Assembly: GCA_963812885.1 (NCBI GenBank)
Contig: CAWEWZ010000008.1
Coordinates: 186,001 to 250,000 of the forward strand
Direction: 5' to 3'
Source of the DNA: Bog-756 sp963812885
Lineage (GTDB): Bacteria; Actinomycetota; Acidimicrobiia; Acidimicrobiales; RAAP-2
Length of the DNA: 64,000 nucleotides
The position numbers and the translations under genes were made by a program. Below the pieces are notes generated by a model. It did not search any database, was not told the origin of the DNA, and worked only from the letters and a program-made list of their open reading frames with translations. Shown here piece by piece: positions 9,381 through 19,242 of this stretch; the stretch's first letter is position 1; the number at the start of each line of letters is the position of its first letter.

Positions 9381-10150
9381 GGCGCGATGGACGCGGTTGT
9401 CGCTGTCAACGACCGGCGGGCGGCCCGGAGCTCACCGAAGGAGCGAAGGCCGTCGTGGATCGGCCGGAAGGTCGAACCTTCGCTCTCGCTCCACTTGATG
9501 GGGAGCTCGATCATCCGCAAGTCGGCCTTGCGGGCCAAGGCCAGCAACTCCACGTCGAATGCGAACCCGTTCAGAGTCGTGGCGTCGAAGAGCGCCCGGG
9601 CCACCGGGGCGGTGAAGAGCTTGAATCCGCATTGGGTGTCCGACATGGGGCCGGTCATCCGGGTGGCGATGGCATGAAAGGCGAAGCTGCCCAGCCGGCG
9701 GGTGGGCGACTGGGACACCATGTACTCGGCGCCGGCGCACCTTCGGGAGCCGATGACCACCTCCCAACCCGAGCGCAGAAGATTCACGCCCCGCTCGACG
9801 GACGACGGAGGAGTGGATCGATCGGCGTCGCAGTACCCGACGTATGGCGCGGTGGATCGTTTGACACCGGCCCGGACGGCAGCACCCTTGCCCCTCGTCT
9901 GGCAACTCATGAATTCGATGGGCACGTCCAGTCCGTGGACAGCATCGACGATCTCTGCGGTCCCATCGACGCATCCGTTGTCCACGACGATGTAGCGGAC
10001 GTTGAGGCCGGCCGCCGTGTTGGTCTCATGAAGCGAGGCGATGGCGTCGCCAATCCGCGCCTCCTCGTTGAGCGCCGGGATGACCAGGTCGCAATCGAGC
10101 AACGGCACGGCCTTCACCGCCTCTTGGTGTGCGGAAGCACGTATTTCCAT
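9377..10150 (-). CDS. DPM1/ALG5-like GT2 glycosyltransferase
   Basis: 257 aa from the ATG at 10150, chosen because GGAGGAGG lies about 12 nt upstream and the same SD and start are conserved in the truncated copy at 3538. GT-A fold: LVIPALNEEARIG nucleotide site, VDNGCVDGT, RGKGAAVRAG, the metal-binding YCDADRSTP, then GSRRCAG and SDTQCGFKLF, signatures of enzymes that move glucose or mannose from a nucleotide donor to polyprenyl phosphate. No C-terminal membrane helices are present, so it is probably a peripheral membrane enzyme. It likely supplies the polyprenyl-P-sugar used by GT39-like enzymes such as the one at the left edge. The stop overlaps the GT4 start. Confidence 0.85.
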   Translation of the reverse strand: MEIRASAHQEAVKAVPLLDCDLVIPALNEEARIGDAIASLHETNTAAGLNVRYIVVDNGCVDGTAEIVDAVHGLDVPIEFMSCQTRGKGAAVRAGVKRSTAPYVGYCDADRSTPPSSVERGVNLLRSGWEVVIGSRRCAGAEYMVSQSPTRRLGSFAFHAIATRMTGPMSDTQCGFKLFTAPVARALFDATTLNGFAFDVELLALARKADLRMIELPIKWSESEGSTFRPIHDGLRSFGELRAARRSLTATTASIAP

Positions 10151-10375
10151 GGTGGACAGCCTCCTCCGACATTGCTTGTCCCCCCCAGGCAACCGCTCTC
10201 CCCGACACCGTTGGAGTTTCGATTCTCCGTCTTGTTACCTGGATGATCCTTCGATTAATTCCGCCACTCTTGGTCGAATCCGCCTCCCGCATGTGCAGCA
10301 TGACGCGGTCGCAGTTTTCGTGCAACCATGACCACGGAGGGTGCAGGCGCCGTCTCGCGACGCGCTCGAATATGG
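10151..10375. repeat. Duplicated promoter/leader region, copy 2
   Basis: Counterpart of 3539-3830, directly upstream of the intact GT2 gene. It holds TGGACAGCCTCCTCCGAC at the gene edge, TGCAGCATGACGCG at 10294-10307, and the CACGGAGGGTGCA / GTCTCGCGACGC blocks beyond. It keeps the same orientation relative to a leftward GT2 start, and the rightward neighbour again encodes a secreted protein. Divergent or shared regulation of surface-polysaccharide and secreted genes is the inference. Confidence 0.6.
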
Positions 10376-10968
10376 GTGCGAGTGAACAGAGTCGACCTAA
10401 ATGTGAACACTCTGATAACGGAACTCGTTGATGCGGAGTGGGCCGTCGATTCATTCCCGCATCAGGAATCTGGACCGCCGCAGGCTCCGATCATCACGCA
10501 CCGTGGGGAGAGGGTCACCCAAATGGAACACGTCCGTCATAGCCAGCTGCTCACCATCAATCGGGCTGGAAGCGCGACCTATCATGTGCCGGAATGGAAC
10601 CAAAACGGACTTCGGAACGATGACGAAACCGGGACGGCGTGCGGCAATGGATGATGCTCGCCTTCGTGGTGCTGTCGACCGAGGCGATGGCCACCGTCGA
10701 ATCACACGCCACGGCCACCACATCAGCGATCGACGGCGCTGTCGAGGTGGGGCCAAAGGTTCTGCTCGGATTTTCTTGAGGCGCCAGGGCCCTGACCGAC
10801 GACCATGCGGTGAGCAATGCATCGATCACACCGAGTTCGAAGGTTCTCAGCGCAGCGCGTACGGCCACAAGGCCGAGAGGATCAGACCACACGGCGTCCA
10901 CCTGGGGACTATTTCCTATCACTCTAATAGGACTTTGTGACCAACCTGGGGGAAGACCCGGAGGCGTC
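10376..10968 (+). other. Unassigned region upstream of the secreted propeller gene
   Basis: About 590 bp with ORFs on both strands but no recognisable family. One short plus-strand frame near 10640-10785 begins with a hydrophobic stretch and could be a small secreted peptide or chance. An AT-richer patch just before 10969 (CACTCTAATAGGACTTTG) may hold the promoter of the next gene. Confidence 0.35.
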
Positions 10969-13630
10969 TTGCGACGACGGCACGTAATAGCAGGGGTACT
11001 GGCCGTACTCGTCGCCGCGGCCGGGGTGTCCGCGACCGTGCTGATCGCCCAGGCAAGCGGCACGCCGTCGGTCACCACTGCCGGCTATAACAACTTGCGC
11101 GACAACTGGGACGCCAACGAGCCGGGACTGAGTCCGTCGGTAGTGCAGTCGGCCAGTTTCACAAAGTTGTTCTCGACCAAAGTGTCCGGATCGGTGTACT
11201 CGCAGCCACTGATCGTGAACGGGACGGCGATCATCACCACCGAGGAAGCGAGAGCGTACGGGATCAACGCCACGACGGGCGCCATCAAGTGGGCCCGCTC
11301 GTTCGGCACGCCGTTCGCCGCTTCGACCATCGGTTGTTCGGACCTGACACCGGACATCGGGTCGACATCCACCCCGGTGGTGAATCCGGCCACCGGCATC
11401 GTCTACCTGACCACCCGGACCGAAACAGGGAAGGGGGGACTGGCCAATGCGCATTGGGAGCTCCAGGCACTGTCGGCGACCACGGGCAAGGAGGCGACGG
11501 GATTCCCGGTGACCATCGAGGGCACCCCCTACAACACCCCCGGCGTGGCTTTCAATCAGGCCTATGCGCTGCAACGGACGGCGCTGCTCCTGCTCAACGG
11601 CATCGTCTATATGGGCTTTGCCTCAGACTGCGACCTCAACCCTTATCGCGGGATCGTGGTCGGTGTCAGCACGACGACCCATGTCATCACCACCATGTGG
11701 AGCGACGAATCGGGCATCGGTACCAACCAGAACTCACAGGCCGGGATCTGGCAGAGCGGAGGTGGCCTCGTCTCCGACGAACCGTCTCGGATCGTCCTGA
11801 CCACCAGCAACGGACTCTCGCCGCAACCCGCTCCCTCGAATAGACCACCGAAGACATTGTCCGAGTCGGTCATCGCCTTGACTGTCGGATCCAATGGCAG
11901 GATCACCCCCACCCAGTTCTTCGCGCCGAGCAACGCCGCCAATCTCGACGCCAACGACGAGGACTTGGGCGCCGGTGGTCCCATGGCCCTTCCCACCACC
12001 CACTTCGGCACCAAAAAGCACCCTCATCTGCTCGTCCAAGTGGGCAAGGACGGCCGGATCTTCCTGGTCGACGCCGATGACATGGGGGGATTCGAGCAAG
12101 GGGCCAACCACGGCAATGCCGTCCTCCAGACGCTCGGCCCCTTCGGCGGGGTATGGGGCCATCCCGCGGCCTACGGGGGCCAGGGCGGCTGGGTGTACGT
12201 GCTCGAAAGCGGCGGCGGTGTTCTGCGTGCCCTCAGCTACGGGTTGAACGGCACCGGCGTCCCCAAGCTGTCGTCTTCCGGTACCAGCGCCACTCACTTC
12301 GGGTACACCTCTGGATCCCCGTTGGTGACCAGCGACGGAACGACTGCGGGCAAGGCGCTCGTGTGGGTCGTGGACAGCAACGGTGGCACCGGGAGTGGTG
12401 GCCGGCTCCTTGCCTATTCGGCGATCCCCAAGTCCGGCACACTCCCCCTCCTGTGGTCGGCACCGATCGGGAGCGCCACCAAATTCGCGGTGCCCACGGC
12501 CTGGGAGGGCCGCATCTACATTGGCACGCGTGACGGGCACCTCCTGGCCTTCGGCTCATCGGCCAAAGCTCCCATCCAGGCAGCATCGGTCGACTTTGGC
12601 TCCGTGCCCGTCGGATCGAGCCGAACCCTCACCGTGTCCGCTTCGGCAACCCGGGGACTGACGGTCACCGGGCCGGTGACCGCCGACGGCTATGAGGCGG
12701 CCGGCGGCGGGGAGCCGGCCATCTCAACGACGACCTCCGCTCCGGGCGCGACGACAGCAACCACGATGGCTGAGGCGGCAACCGCGGGCCCGACCACCCC
12801 TCCCCCATCGTCGACCGCGCCGCTCGGCAGCACGGTGTTCTCTGTTCGTCAGCCTCGGCCGGGAACTCGGCTCGGTGCGGGATCCACCACACCATTGCGC
12901 ATCACCTTCGCGCCGACAGGTCCGGGTCCGGTGGTGGCCACCGTCTCGATCCCAACCACCGCCGGCGTGCGCACCGTCTCGGTGTCGGGGTACGGCACCC
13001 TGGCAGGCCTGCTCGTCTCGGCCCAGCCGCTGGCCTTTGGTACCGTGGCCACCGGAGCGGGCGGCAAGTCCCTCACCGTCACGGTCGGCAAATTCCTGGA
13101 GCCGACCGGAACGCCTCACCGGCTTCGGGCTCCCATCCGCGCCCTACTCGGTGAGCGGGCTCCCCCCGGTCGGGACAGTCCTGTCCCCCCAGCAGACCTT
13201 GACCGTCTCCGTCCTGTTCGACCCAGCTCGGGCGGGCACCTACCCGTCCCGGGTACGGATCGCCAGTAACCACGGATCTGCGACATTGCCCGTATCCGGT
13301 AGGGCGGTGACCGGGGTGGCGCACCTGGCCGTGAGCAGCCCCGTCGTCGACGCGGGCGTCGTCCCGGTCGGGAGATCGGTCACGGTCACCTTCGACGTGG
13401 GCAACAGCGGAACGATTGCCCTGGTGATCACCCGGGCAATCGCGCCCGCCGGTGCGTTCTCTACCACGGTGCCCATGCCCGAGGACACCACCATCGACCC
13501 GGGCACCTACCTCCATCAGACTTTGACGTTCAGACCGACGGTGCCGGGGCCCGTGATCAGCCAGTACACATTCCAGAGCAACAACGAACAGGGTCCGGTG
13601 ACCGTGACGCTCGAGGGAACGGGCGGGTGA
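10969..13630 (+). CDS. Secreted PQQ-like beta-propeller protein with choice-of-anchor-D repeats (frameshifted)
   Basis: About 885 aa when joined. I take TTG at 10969, preceded by GGAGG; it opens an Arg-rich signal peptide (RRRHVIAGVLAVLVAAAGV). Residues ~30-540 form a BamB/PQQ-like propeller (repeats such as IYIGTRDGHLLAFG, ALSATTGKEATGF). The rest is a series of Ig-like 'choice-of-anchor D' domains (VDFGSVPVGSSRTLTV, LAFGTVATGAGGKSLTVTV, VDAGVVPVGRSVTVTF) with a Thr-rich linker. At 13090-13092 (an AAA) the frame breaks; removing one A restores the domain (VGNSWSRPERLTGFG) through to the TGA at 13630. Likely a cell-surface or matrix protein. It has no catalytic motif that I can see. Confidence 0.72.
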
Positions 13631-13714
13631 TCCCCGCAGGCCGAACCATGTGATCGGATCGCCCCCGTCGTGCAAGGATGCCGTGGTGCGATTGCCATCG
13701 AATCAAAGGCCGCG

Positions 13715-14902
13715 ATGACCGCGACCCCGTTGGCCGGCATCACGGTGCTCGACCTGAGCACCTTCCTCTCGGGTCCAATGGTCACCCGCGCTCTGGCCGA
13801 CCTCGGTGCCGAGGTCATCAAGGTGGAGTCACCGTCGGGCGATCCGACCAGGGCCGGAGCGGGCATGAAACCGGGTGATCCACCCTCGCCGTTCTGGATC
13901 TCACTGCATCGCGATCGCCGAGGAGTGGTGCTCGACCTCAAGTCCGACGAGGGACGGAGCGTGCTGATGGACTTGGTAGGAGCCTCCGACGTCCTGGTCG
14001 AGAACTTCCGTCCGGGAGTCATGGAGCGGCTCGACCTCGCCCCCGCCCGGCTCCGCTTGGTCAACGGACGCCTCGTGCACTGCAGCATCACCGGTTTCGG
14101 ACCCGATGGTCCCATCGCCGACCAGGTGTCGCTCGACGGCGCTGTCCAGGCCTTCGCCGGCCTGGTCGATCTGGCCGACCGTCTTGGGCTGACCGCTAGT
14201 CCCTCACCGCTCACCGTTGCCGACATCGCCGGGGGATCGATGGGAGCCCAGGCCATCCTGGCCGCCCTCCTGGCCCGTGAGCGGACTGGCGTCGGGGCCC
14301 ACATCGAGGTGAGCTTGTTCGAGGCCCTGCTGCAGTGGCTCACGCTGGCAGACCGGACCGGGACCCTGGCTCCCCCGATCACCCAGGTGGTGGTGGCCAG
14401 CGATGGGCGGGCGATGCTCGTCCAGTCACCCCTTCATTTCCAGCAGCGACTCGTCGAGCTGGTCGCCCAGGTCCCCGGTTTCGCCGATCTGGCTGAAAAG
14501 GGCCGATTCGACACCCTCGAAGGTGTTCGCGCCGACCCGGAGGAATACAGCCGGGCCATGCGGCGAGCGTTCGCCAGCCGCACGTCAGAGGAGTGGCTGG
14601 AGCTCCTTCTGGAGAAGGGCATTCCTGCCTCGCTGCTCAACTCGATCGATGAGGCGATGGACCACCCCCAGCTGGAGTACCGCCATGCCGTGGTCGAATT
14701 GCAACTGGCGGGTGGCGATCGGACCAAGGTCCTGGCCAGTCCCTACTGCTTCGACGGGGTTCGCCGCACCGACACCCGGCTCCCACCTGCCCTGGGAGAA
14801 GACACTGCATCGGTGCTCCGCGACCTGCTCGGGTATGACGACACCCGCATCACCGACCTGGCCGCTTCCGGGGCCTTCGGTACTGGCAGCGTCGTCAAGT
14901 GA
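13715..14902 (+). CDS. Class III acyl-CoA transferase (CaiB/BaiF family)
   Basis: 395 aa from ATG 13715 (AAAGG just upstream). The N-terminal signature GITVLDLSTFLSGPMVTRALADLGAEVIKVE splits as usual into a CoA-binding half, with VENFRPGVMERL and the later GVGAHIEVSLFEALL block. The Asp in QVSLDGAVQAFAG matches the region of the family's catalytic Asp that forms the acyl anhydride. The enzyme exchanges CoA between carboxylic acids in the cytosol. Its TGA overlaps the GTG of the following oxidoreductase, so both likely act on one acyl-CoA substrate. Length is near the family norm of about 400 aa. The specific acid is unknown. Confidence 0.85.
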   Translation: MTATPLAGITVLDLSTFLSGPMVTRALADLGAEVIKVESPSGDPTRAGAGMKPGDPPSPFWISLHRDRRGVVLDLKSDEGRSVLMDLVGASDVLVENFRPGVMERLDLAPARLRLVNGRLVHCSITGFGPDGPIADQVSLDGAVQAFAGLVDLADRLGLTASPSPLTVADIAGGSMGAQAILAALLARERTGVGAHIEVSLFEALLQWLTLADRTGTLAPPITQVVVASDGRAMLVQSPLHFQQRLVELVAQVPGFADLAEKGRFDTLEGVRADPEEYSRAMRRAFASRTSEEWLELLLEKGIPASLLNSIDEAMDHPQLEYRHAVVELQLAGGDRTKVLASPYCFDGVRRTDTRLPPALGEDTASVLRDLLGYDDTRITDLAASGAFGTGSVVK

Positions 14903-15887
14903 GGGCGCTCCAGGTCGTCGCCCACGGGGACCCGGCGGAGGTACTGGAGCTCCGCCAGGTATCCACCCCTGTGCCAATGCCAGGCCAACTCCGAGTGCGA
15001 GTCGGGGCCGCGGCGCTGAACCTGCCCGATGTCAACCTCTGCCGCGGGCTCTACCACCTGCGTCCGTCGCTGCCCTTCACGCCGGGGATGGAAGCATCGG
15101 GGATCGTGCTCGAGGCCGGTTCCGATGCGGACGAGGGCCTGGTCGGTTCGCGGGTGGTCGGGGTGCCCGAGCTCCCCAACGGTGCCCTGGCCGAGGAGAC
15201 GATCCTGGTAGCCGAACGGGCGCACCGGGTCCCCGACGCGGTGGACGACGCCACGGCAGCAGCCATGTTCATCGCCTTCACCACCGCGCACGTCGCCCTC
15301 ATTCGCCGCGCCCGCCTGCAACCAGGAGAGACGCTCGTCGTCCACGCGGCTGCCGGAGGAGTCGGGTCGGCGGCGGTTCAGCTTGGTCAGGCCATCGGGG
15401 CCGAGGTCATCGCCGTCTCAAGCAGTCCCGCCAAGCAGGACGTGTGCCGTGCGCTGGGTGCCGGTGTCGTCGTGGATTCGTCGGCCGAAGACGTCGTGGC
15501 CCGGGTGCTCGAGGCGACCGGCGGTCGCGGGGCCGACGTCGTGTTCGACCCGGTGGGAGGAGAGGCGTTTCAGCAGACCACCCGCTTCGTTGCTCTGGAT
15601 GGCCGGATTCTGGTCGTCGGCTTCGCCAGTGGCGAGATCCCAGAGGTCAGGGCCAACCACGTCCTGTACCGGAGCTACTCGTTGCTCGGTGTCTATGTCG
15701 GGGCCTACCGCGTGACCGAGCCGGTCGCGCCTATCTGGCGGATGTGTACGCGAGCCTTGCCGCCATGCTCGAGGGCGGGGAGCTCCACCCCCTGATCTCC
15801 GACGAGATCGCCCTCGACGGTGTCGCCAAGGCGCTGACCGATCTGGCCGAGCGCCGCACCGTTGGGAAGATCATCGTCAGACCATGA
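14899..15887 (+). CDS. Quinone oxidoreductase-type MDR dehydrogenase (frameshifted)
   Basis: About 328 aa when joined. N-terminal GroES-like domain (LNLPDVNLCRGLY, PFTPGMEASGIV), then a Rossmann domain with HAAAGGVGSAAVQLG for NADP(H). There are no Zn-ligand Cys residues, so it belongs to the zeta-crystallin/QOR branch. The frame from GTG 14899 derails near 15708-15715; the other frame then supplies the normal C-terminus (AYLADVYASLAAML, LDGVAKALTDLAERRTVGKI) to 15887. The GTG overlaps the CoA-transferase stop. It may reduce an enoyl-CoA or quinone-like intermediate made by its partner; that is inferred. Confidence 0.8.
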
Positions 15888-15933
15888 CACCGGGCGCTGG
15901 GCACGGCCGGACGATCCGTTCAGGACGACCCGG

Positions 15934-16932
15934 TCAATCGGTGTTCCGATCTCCCAGCTTGGCCTCGTGAGGCAGGAACCGGCCCAAATCCGACAACACC
16001 CCGTAGAACTCGCTGACGGTGTCTTGGATGATCCGGCGAACAGGCAGCACCTCCGAGACCCGACCTGCCACCTGACCGCCGAAGGCGAAGCCGGCTTCCA
16101 GATCGCCATCGAAGTAGAGCCGGAGCGCCCCGTCGAGCCCCACTGTGCGACCCATGTCGACCGATTCCTCCTTCTCCAATCCCTCGCTGAACCGGGTCCG
16201 CATCACCCGGTAGGCAGGGCTGGAGTGGGCGCTGAGGACCACGGTGTCGGTGGCGTCGGCCTCGGTGACCAGCCGCTTGTAGTTGTCGTGCACCGGTGAC
16301 TCGGAGGAGCTGACCATGCGCGTCCCCATCTGGACGCCTTCGGCTCCCAGGGCAAAGGCCGCTGCCATCGACATGCCGTCCACCATCCCCCCGGCGGCAA
16401 TGACCGGCAGGTCGAATTCCCCGCACACCTGGGGCAGGAGGACGATCGTCGATACGGGCCGGGTGCTCTTGAAGCCGCCTCCCTCCCCTCCTTCCACCAC
16501 CAGCCCGTCCACCCCGGCGTCCACTGCCTTCTGGGCGGCGCGCAGCGACGGGACCACATGGAAGACGGTGATCCCGGCTTCGTGCAGCTGCCCGGTGAAC
16601 CGGTGCGGGTCACCCGCCGATGTGGTCACGAACCTGACCCCCTGGCCGGCGACAAATCTCACGATCTCGGGGTCGGTCACCAGCATCTGGGCGATGTTCA
16701 CACCCCAAGGCCGGTCGGTCAGGTCGCGCATGCGCGCCATCTCGTCCCGGACCTCGTCGAGACGGCCGGACGACGTCTCGACGATGCCCAGACCGCCAGC
16801 GTTCGAGACCGCCGACGCCAGTCGGGCCCGGGCGATGAAACCCATGGGTGCCTGGACGATCGGGTAGTCGATCCCGAGCAGTTCGCTGACCCGCGTTCGC
16901 AGGGGCGGGGGTGGCTGCGGAGTTGGTGTCAT
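15934..16932 (-). CDS. Nitronate monooxygenase / NPD-like flavoprotein
   Basis: 332 aa, FMN-binding TIM barrel: YPIVQAPMGFIARARLASAVSNAGGLGI at the N-terminus, GLVVEGGEGGGFKS, then PVIAAGGMVDG and GAEGVQMGTRM, which hold the FMN phosphate. The class I nitronate monooxygenase His cannot be placed with confidence. Many actinobacterial paralogues act in steroid or fatty-acid catabolism rather than on nitronates; IpdC at 43.7 kb is one. It converges with the CoA-transferase/oxidoreductase pair. Confidence 0.8.
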   Translation of the reverse strand: MTPTPQPPPPLRTRVSELLGIDYPIVQAPMGFIARARLASAVSNAGGLGIVETSSGRLDEVRDEMARMRDLTDRPWGVNIAQMLVTDPEIVRFVAGQGVRFVTTSAGDPHRFTGQLHEAGITVFHVVPSLRAAQKAVDAGVDGLVVEGGEGGGFKSTRPVSTIVLLPQVCGEFDLPVIAAGGMVDGMSMAAAFALGAEGVQMGTRMVSSSESPVHDNYKRLVTEADATDTVVLSAHSSPAYRVMRTRFSEGLEKEESVDMGRTVGLDGALRLYFDGDLEAGFAFGGQVAGRVSEVLPVRRIIQDTVSEFYGVLSDLGRFLPHEAKLGDRNTD

Positions 16933-16997
16933 TCCCTCATCATGCCCACTGGTGGTCGAGCGCCGCGGGGACGGAGGCCGTCCCCTACCCCCGGACG

Positions 16998-18016
16998 TCA
17001 GCTCGGTGACGGATCGACGGTGACCATCACCTTGCCGCAGTCCTTGGAGCCGGAGAGGACGGCGAGAGCCTCATCGAACCGGGCGAGCGGGATCCGGTGG
17101 GTCACCAAGGCCGAGAGGTCGCGGCGGGCGAGCAGAGTCGATGGCGTCTTCGAAGCGGGCCGGGTATTCCATCGACCCTCGAATCGTGAATTGCTTCATG
17201 AGCAGCAGGAGATAACTGGTGGGGATGGGTTCGAAATGCAGTGCCACCACGGACAGACGCCCTCCGACCGGCCCGTGGTCGAGGATCTCGGTGATCACCT
17301 GCGGCGCCCCCGAGGCCTCGATGAACGCCGCCGTCGCCGGCGTGGGGCCGAGCATGAACGGCGAGGTCCCGTGCAGGCGGGCGAGCTCGTCCCACACGTC
17401 GATGGCACTGGGATCGAGAGCCGACTGGGCGCCGATCTCCATGGCGAGCCCCAGCCGGGTGGGACTGAGGTCGACGGCGACGACCCTGCGGTGCCCGCGG
17501 TCGACCAGGGTGGCGATAGCAGCGAGCCCGATGGGCCCACAGCCGAACACGGCCACCCCGTCGCCGGGTCGGACGTCGGCCTGATCGGCAGCCCGCATCC
17601 CGACGGCCAGCGGCTCGGCGAGCGCAGCGATGTCGAGGGGAAGATCGCCGGGCACGGCGAACAGGCGGCCCCGGTCGACGTCGGTCACGAGCAGTTGGGT
17701 GGTGAGGCCTCCCTGGGCGGCGCCGTTTCCTATGCGGCCCCGCTCGTCGTCGCCCGGATGGACGACCACCCGATCGCCGATCCGGACCGAGTCGACGTCG
17801 GCGCCCACCCACTCGACCGTGCCGGCGATCTCGTGGCCGAGGCACAGTGGGGCGTCGGCCGGCCCGGCCACGCCGCCCATCCGGATGTACGAGAGATCGC
17901 TACCACAGATGCCGCAGGCAGCCACACGCCACCAGCGCGTCGTTCGGGCCGGGATCGGGCGGCCCGACCTCGTCGAGCCGCACGTCCCCCGGGCCGTGCA
18001 CGCGGACCTGCTGCAT
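16998..18016 (-). CDS. Zn-dependent MDR alcohol dehydrogenase (two frameshifts)
   Basis: About 340 aa when joined. It opens at ATG 18016 (MQQVRVHGPGDVRLDEVG), shifts near 17936 (an extra G in GTGGCG) into the frame with VAACGICGSDLSYI (catalytic-zinc Cys) and LCLGHEIAGTVEWVG (zinc His/Glu). The NAD site is VAVFGCGPIGLAAI. Near 17144 a second shift leads into LLARRDLSALVTHRIPLARF and the end CGKVMVTVD at 16998. The four-Cys structural-zinc lobe appears shortened or absent (DDERGRIGNGAAQGG in its place). Last gene of the sulfotransferase operon, 12 nt after the VOC gene; likely oxidises an alcohol intermediate. Confidence 0.78.
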
Positions 18017-18028
18017 CGACCGACCGCC

Positions 18029-18496
18029 TCAGGGCGGAGGCTCGAACAGGAAGGACATGGCATCGCGGATCCCCGCATCGACGACCTCGATCCGGATGCC
18101 GAGCTCGTTGCGGTGATAGGCCCACGACGCGGGAGCGACGGCGCCCGCCCGGCCGCAGAGCTGCATAGGGCATCCCGAGGCCGACAGGCCCGCGCTCGAC
18201 CCAGCGAGGTCGTCGCTCCAGAAGCCGATGTGATGAAGGTTGGAATGCTCGTTACAGCTCCAGACCGTGCCAGGGACCTCCTGGATCAGCTCCAGATGGG
18301 GCGCGTCCACCGAGTAGCAGATCGTCGTGGGCAGGACGAGGTCCTGATCATCGCCGTCGCGGACGTCGGTGGCATCGATATGCAGGACGGGTCCCCAGCT
18401 GATGCCGAGCTGATCGGTGACCGTGGCCTGGGCTCGGGCGAGATCGGGGACGACAATGCCGACGTGGTACAGCGGCGACAGGGATGCGGGCGTCAT
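18029..18496 (-). CDS. VOC-superfamily (glyoxalase-fold) protein
   Basis: 155 aa, two beta-alpha-beta-beta-beta modules. The first starts LSPLYHVGIVVPDLARA with a metal-ligand His; HLELIQEV has a candidate Glu ligand. The second has NLHHIGFWSDDL with another His, and a late IRIEVVD Glu. This spacing suits a divalent-metal site as in methylmalonyl-CoA epimerase/glyoxalase or ring-cleavage relatives. The ATG overlaps the stop of the upstream SDR (ATGA). The reaction is unknown, but operon context suggests isomerisation or cleavage of the same substrate handled by the SDR and ADH. Confidence 0.75.
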   Translation of the reverse strand: MTPASLSPLYHVGIVVPDLARAQATVTDQLGISWGPVLHIDATDVRDGDDQDLVLPTTICYSVDAPHLELIQEVPGTVWSCNEHSNLHHIGFWSDDLAGSSAGLSASGCPMQLCGRAGAVAPASWAYHRNELGIRIEVVDAGIRDAMSFLFEPPP

Positions 18497-19242
18497 GGGA
18501 GCAGGTACCCACCGTCGACGACAAGTGTGTGGCCGGTGACATAGCCGGCTGCCGAGCTGGCCAGGAACTGCACAGCACCGACGATATCGGCCGGGGCCCC
18601 GAGCCTGCCCATCGGTATGTGGGCCACCTCGGCATCGAGGAGCTCGGGGAAGTGGGCCATCGGCGCCGTCATCGGAGTGTCGATGACCCCGGGGGCCACG
18701 GCGTTGACCCGGATGCCGTCACCGACCCAGTGGCGGGCCAGGTTCCTGGTCAGGGCCACCATCCCCGCCTTGGCCGATCCGTACCCGGGGACGATGGGGA
18801 TCGAGCGGAAGGCGGAGAGCGACGCCAAGTTGATCACGCTCGCCCCTCCGTCGATGGTGCTGGCGGCCAGCCGACTCCGGCAGGCGGTGGTGAGGCGCAT
18901 CGGGCCGGCGAGGTTCAAGGTGAGCGCGGCGGCGAAGGTTTCCGGCTCCCATTCGTCGCGGCCTCCCGGGAAGTTGGCCCCGGCGTTGTTGATCAGCACA
19001 TCGAGCTGCCCGAGCGCCTCGACGACGGCGTCGACGGTGGCCGGGTCGGTCATCTCGCAACGGCGGTAGGTGAAGCGCTCGAGGTCGGTGTCGTAGTCGG
19101 CCGGAGACGCTCGGGTGCCGGTCACCGTGACCGAGGCGCCGGCGTCGACAAAGCCGGTGGCCGTCGCGTGGCCGATGCCGCTGGTGCCGCCGGTCACCAG
19201 CACCGCGGCTCCGGTGAAGTCGAAGCTGATGCTGTTTGTCAT
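18493..19242 (-). CDS. Short-chain dehydrogenase/reductase
   Basis: 249 aa classical SDR: VTGGTSGIGHATA cofactor loop, LDVLINNAGANFPG, catalytic Ser in NLASLSAF, YGSAKAG Tyr-x-x-x-Lys, and RVNAVAPGVIDTPM. The C-terminal GYVTGHTLVVDGGYLLP is typical of FabG-like enzymes. Its ATG overlaps the stop of the MBL-fold gene and its stop overlaps the VOC start. It probably interconverts a hydroxyl and ketone with NAD(P)H. Confidence 0.88.
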   Translation of the reverse strand: MTNSISFDFTGAAVLVTGGTSGIGHATATGFVDAGASVTVTGTRASPADYDTDLERFTYRRCEMTDPATVDAVVEALGQLDVLINNAGANFPGGRDEWEPETFAAALTLNLAGPMRLTTACRSRLAASTIDGGASVINLASLSAFRSIPIVPGYGSAKAGMVALTRNLARHWVGDGIRVNAVAPGVIDTPMTAPMAHFPELLDAEVAHIPMGRLGAPADIVGAVQFLASSAAGYVTGHTLVVDGGYLLP

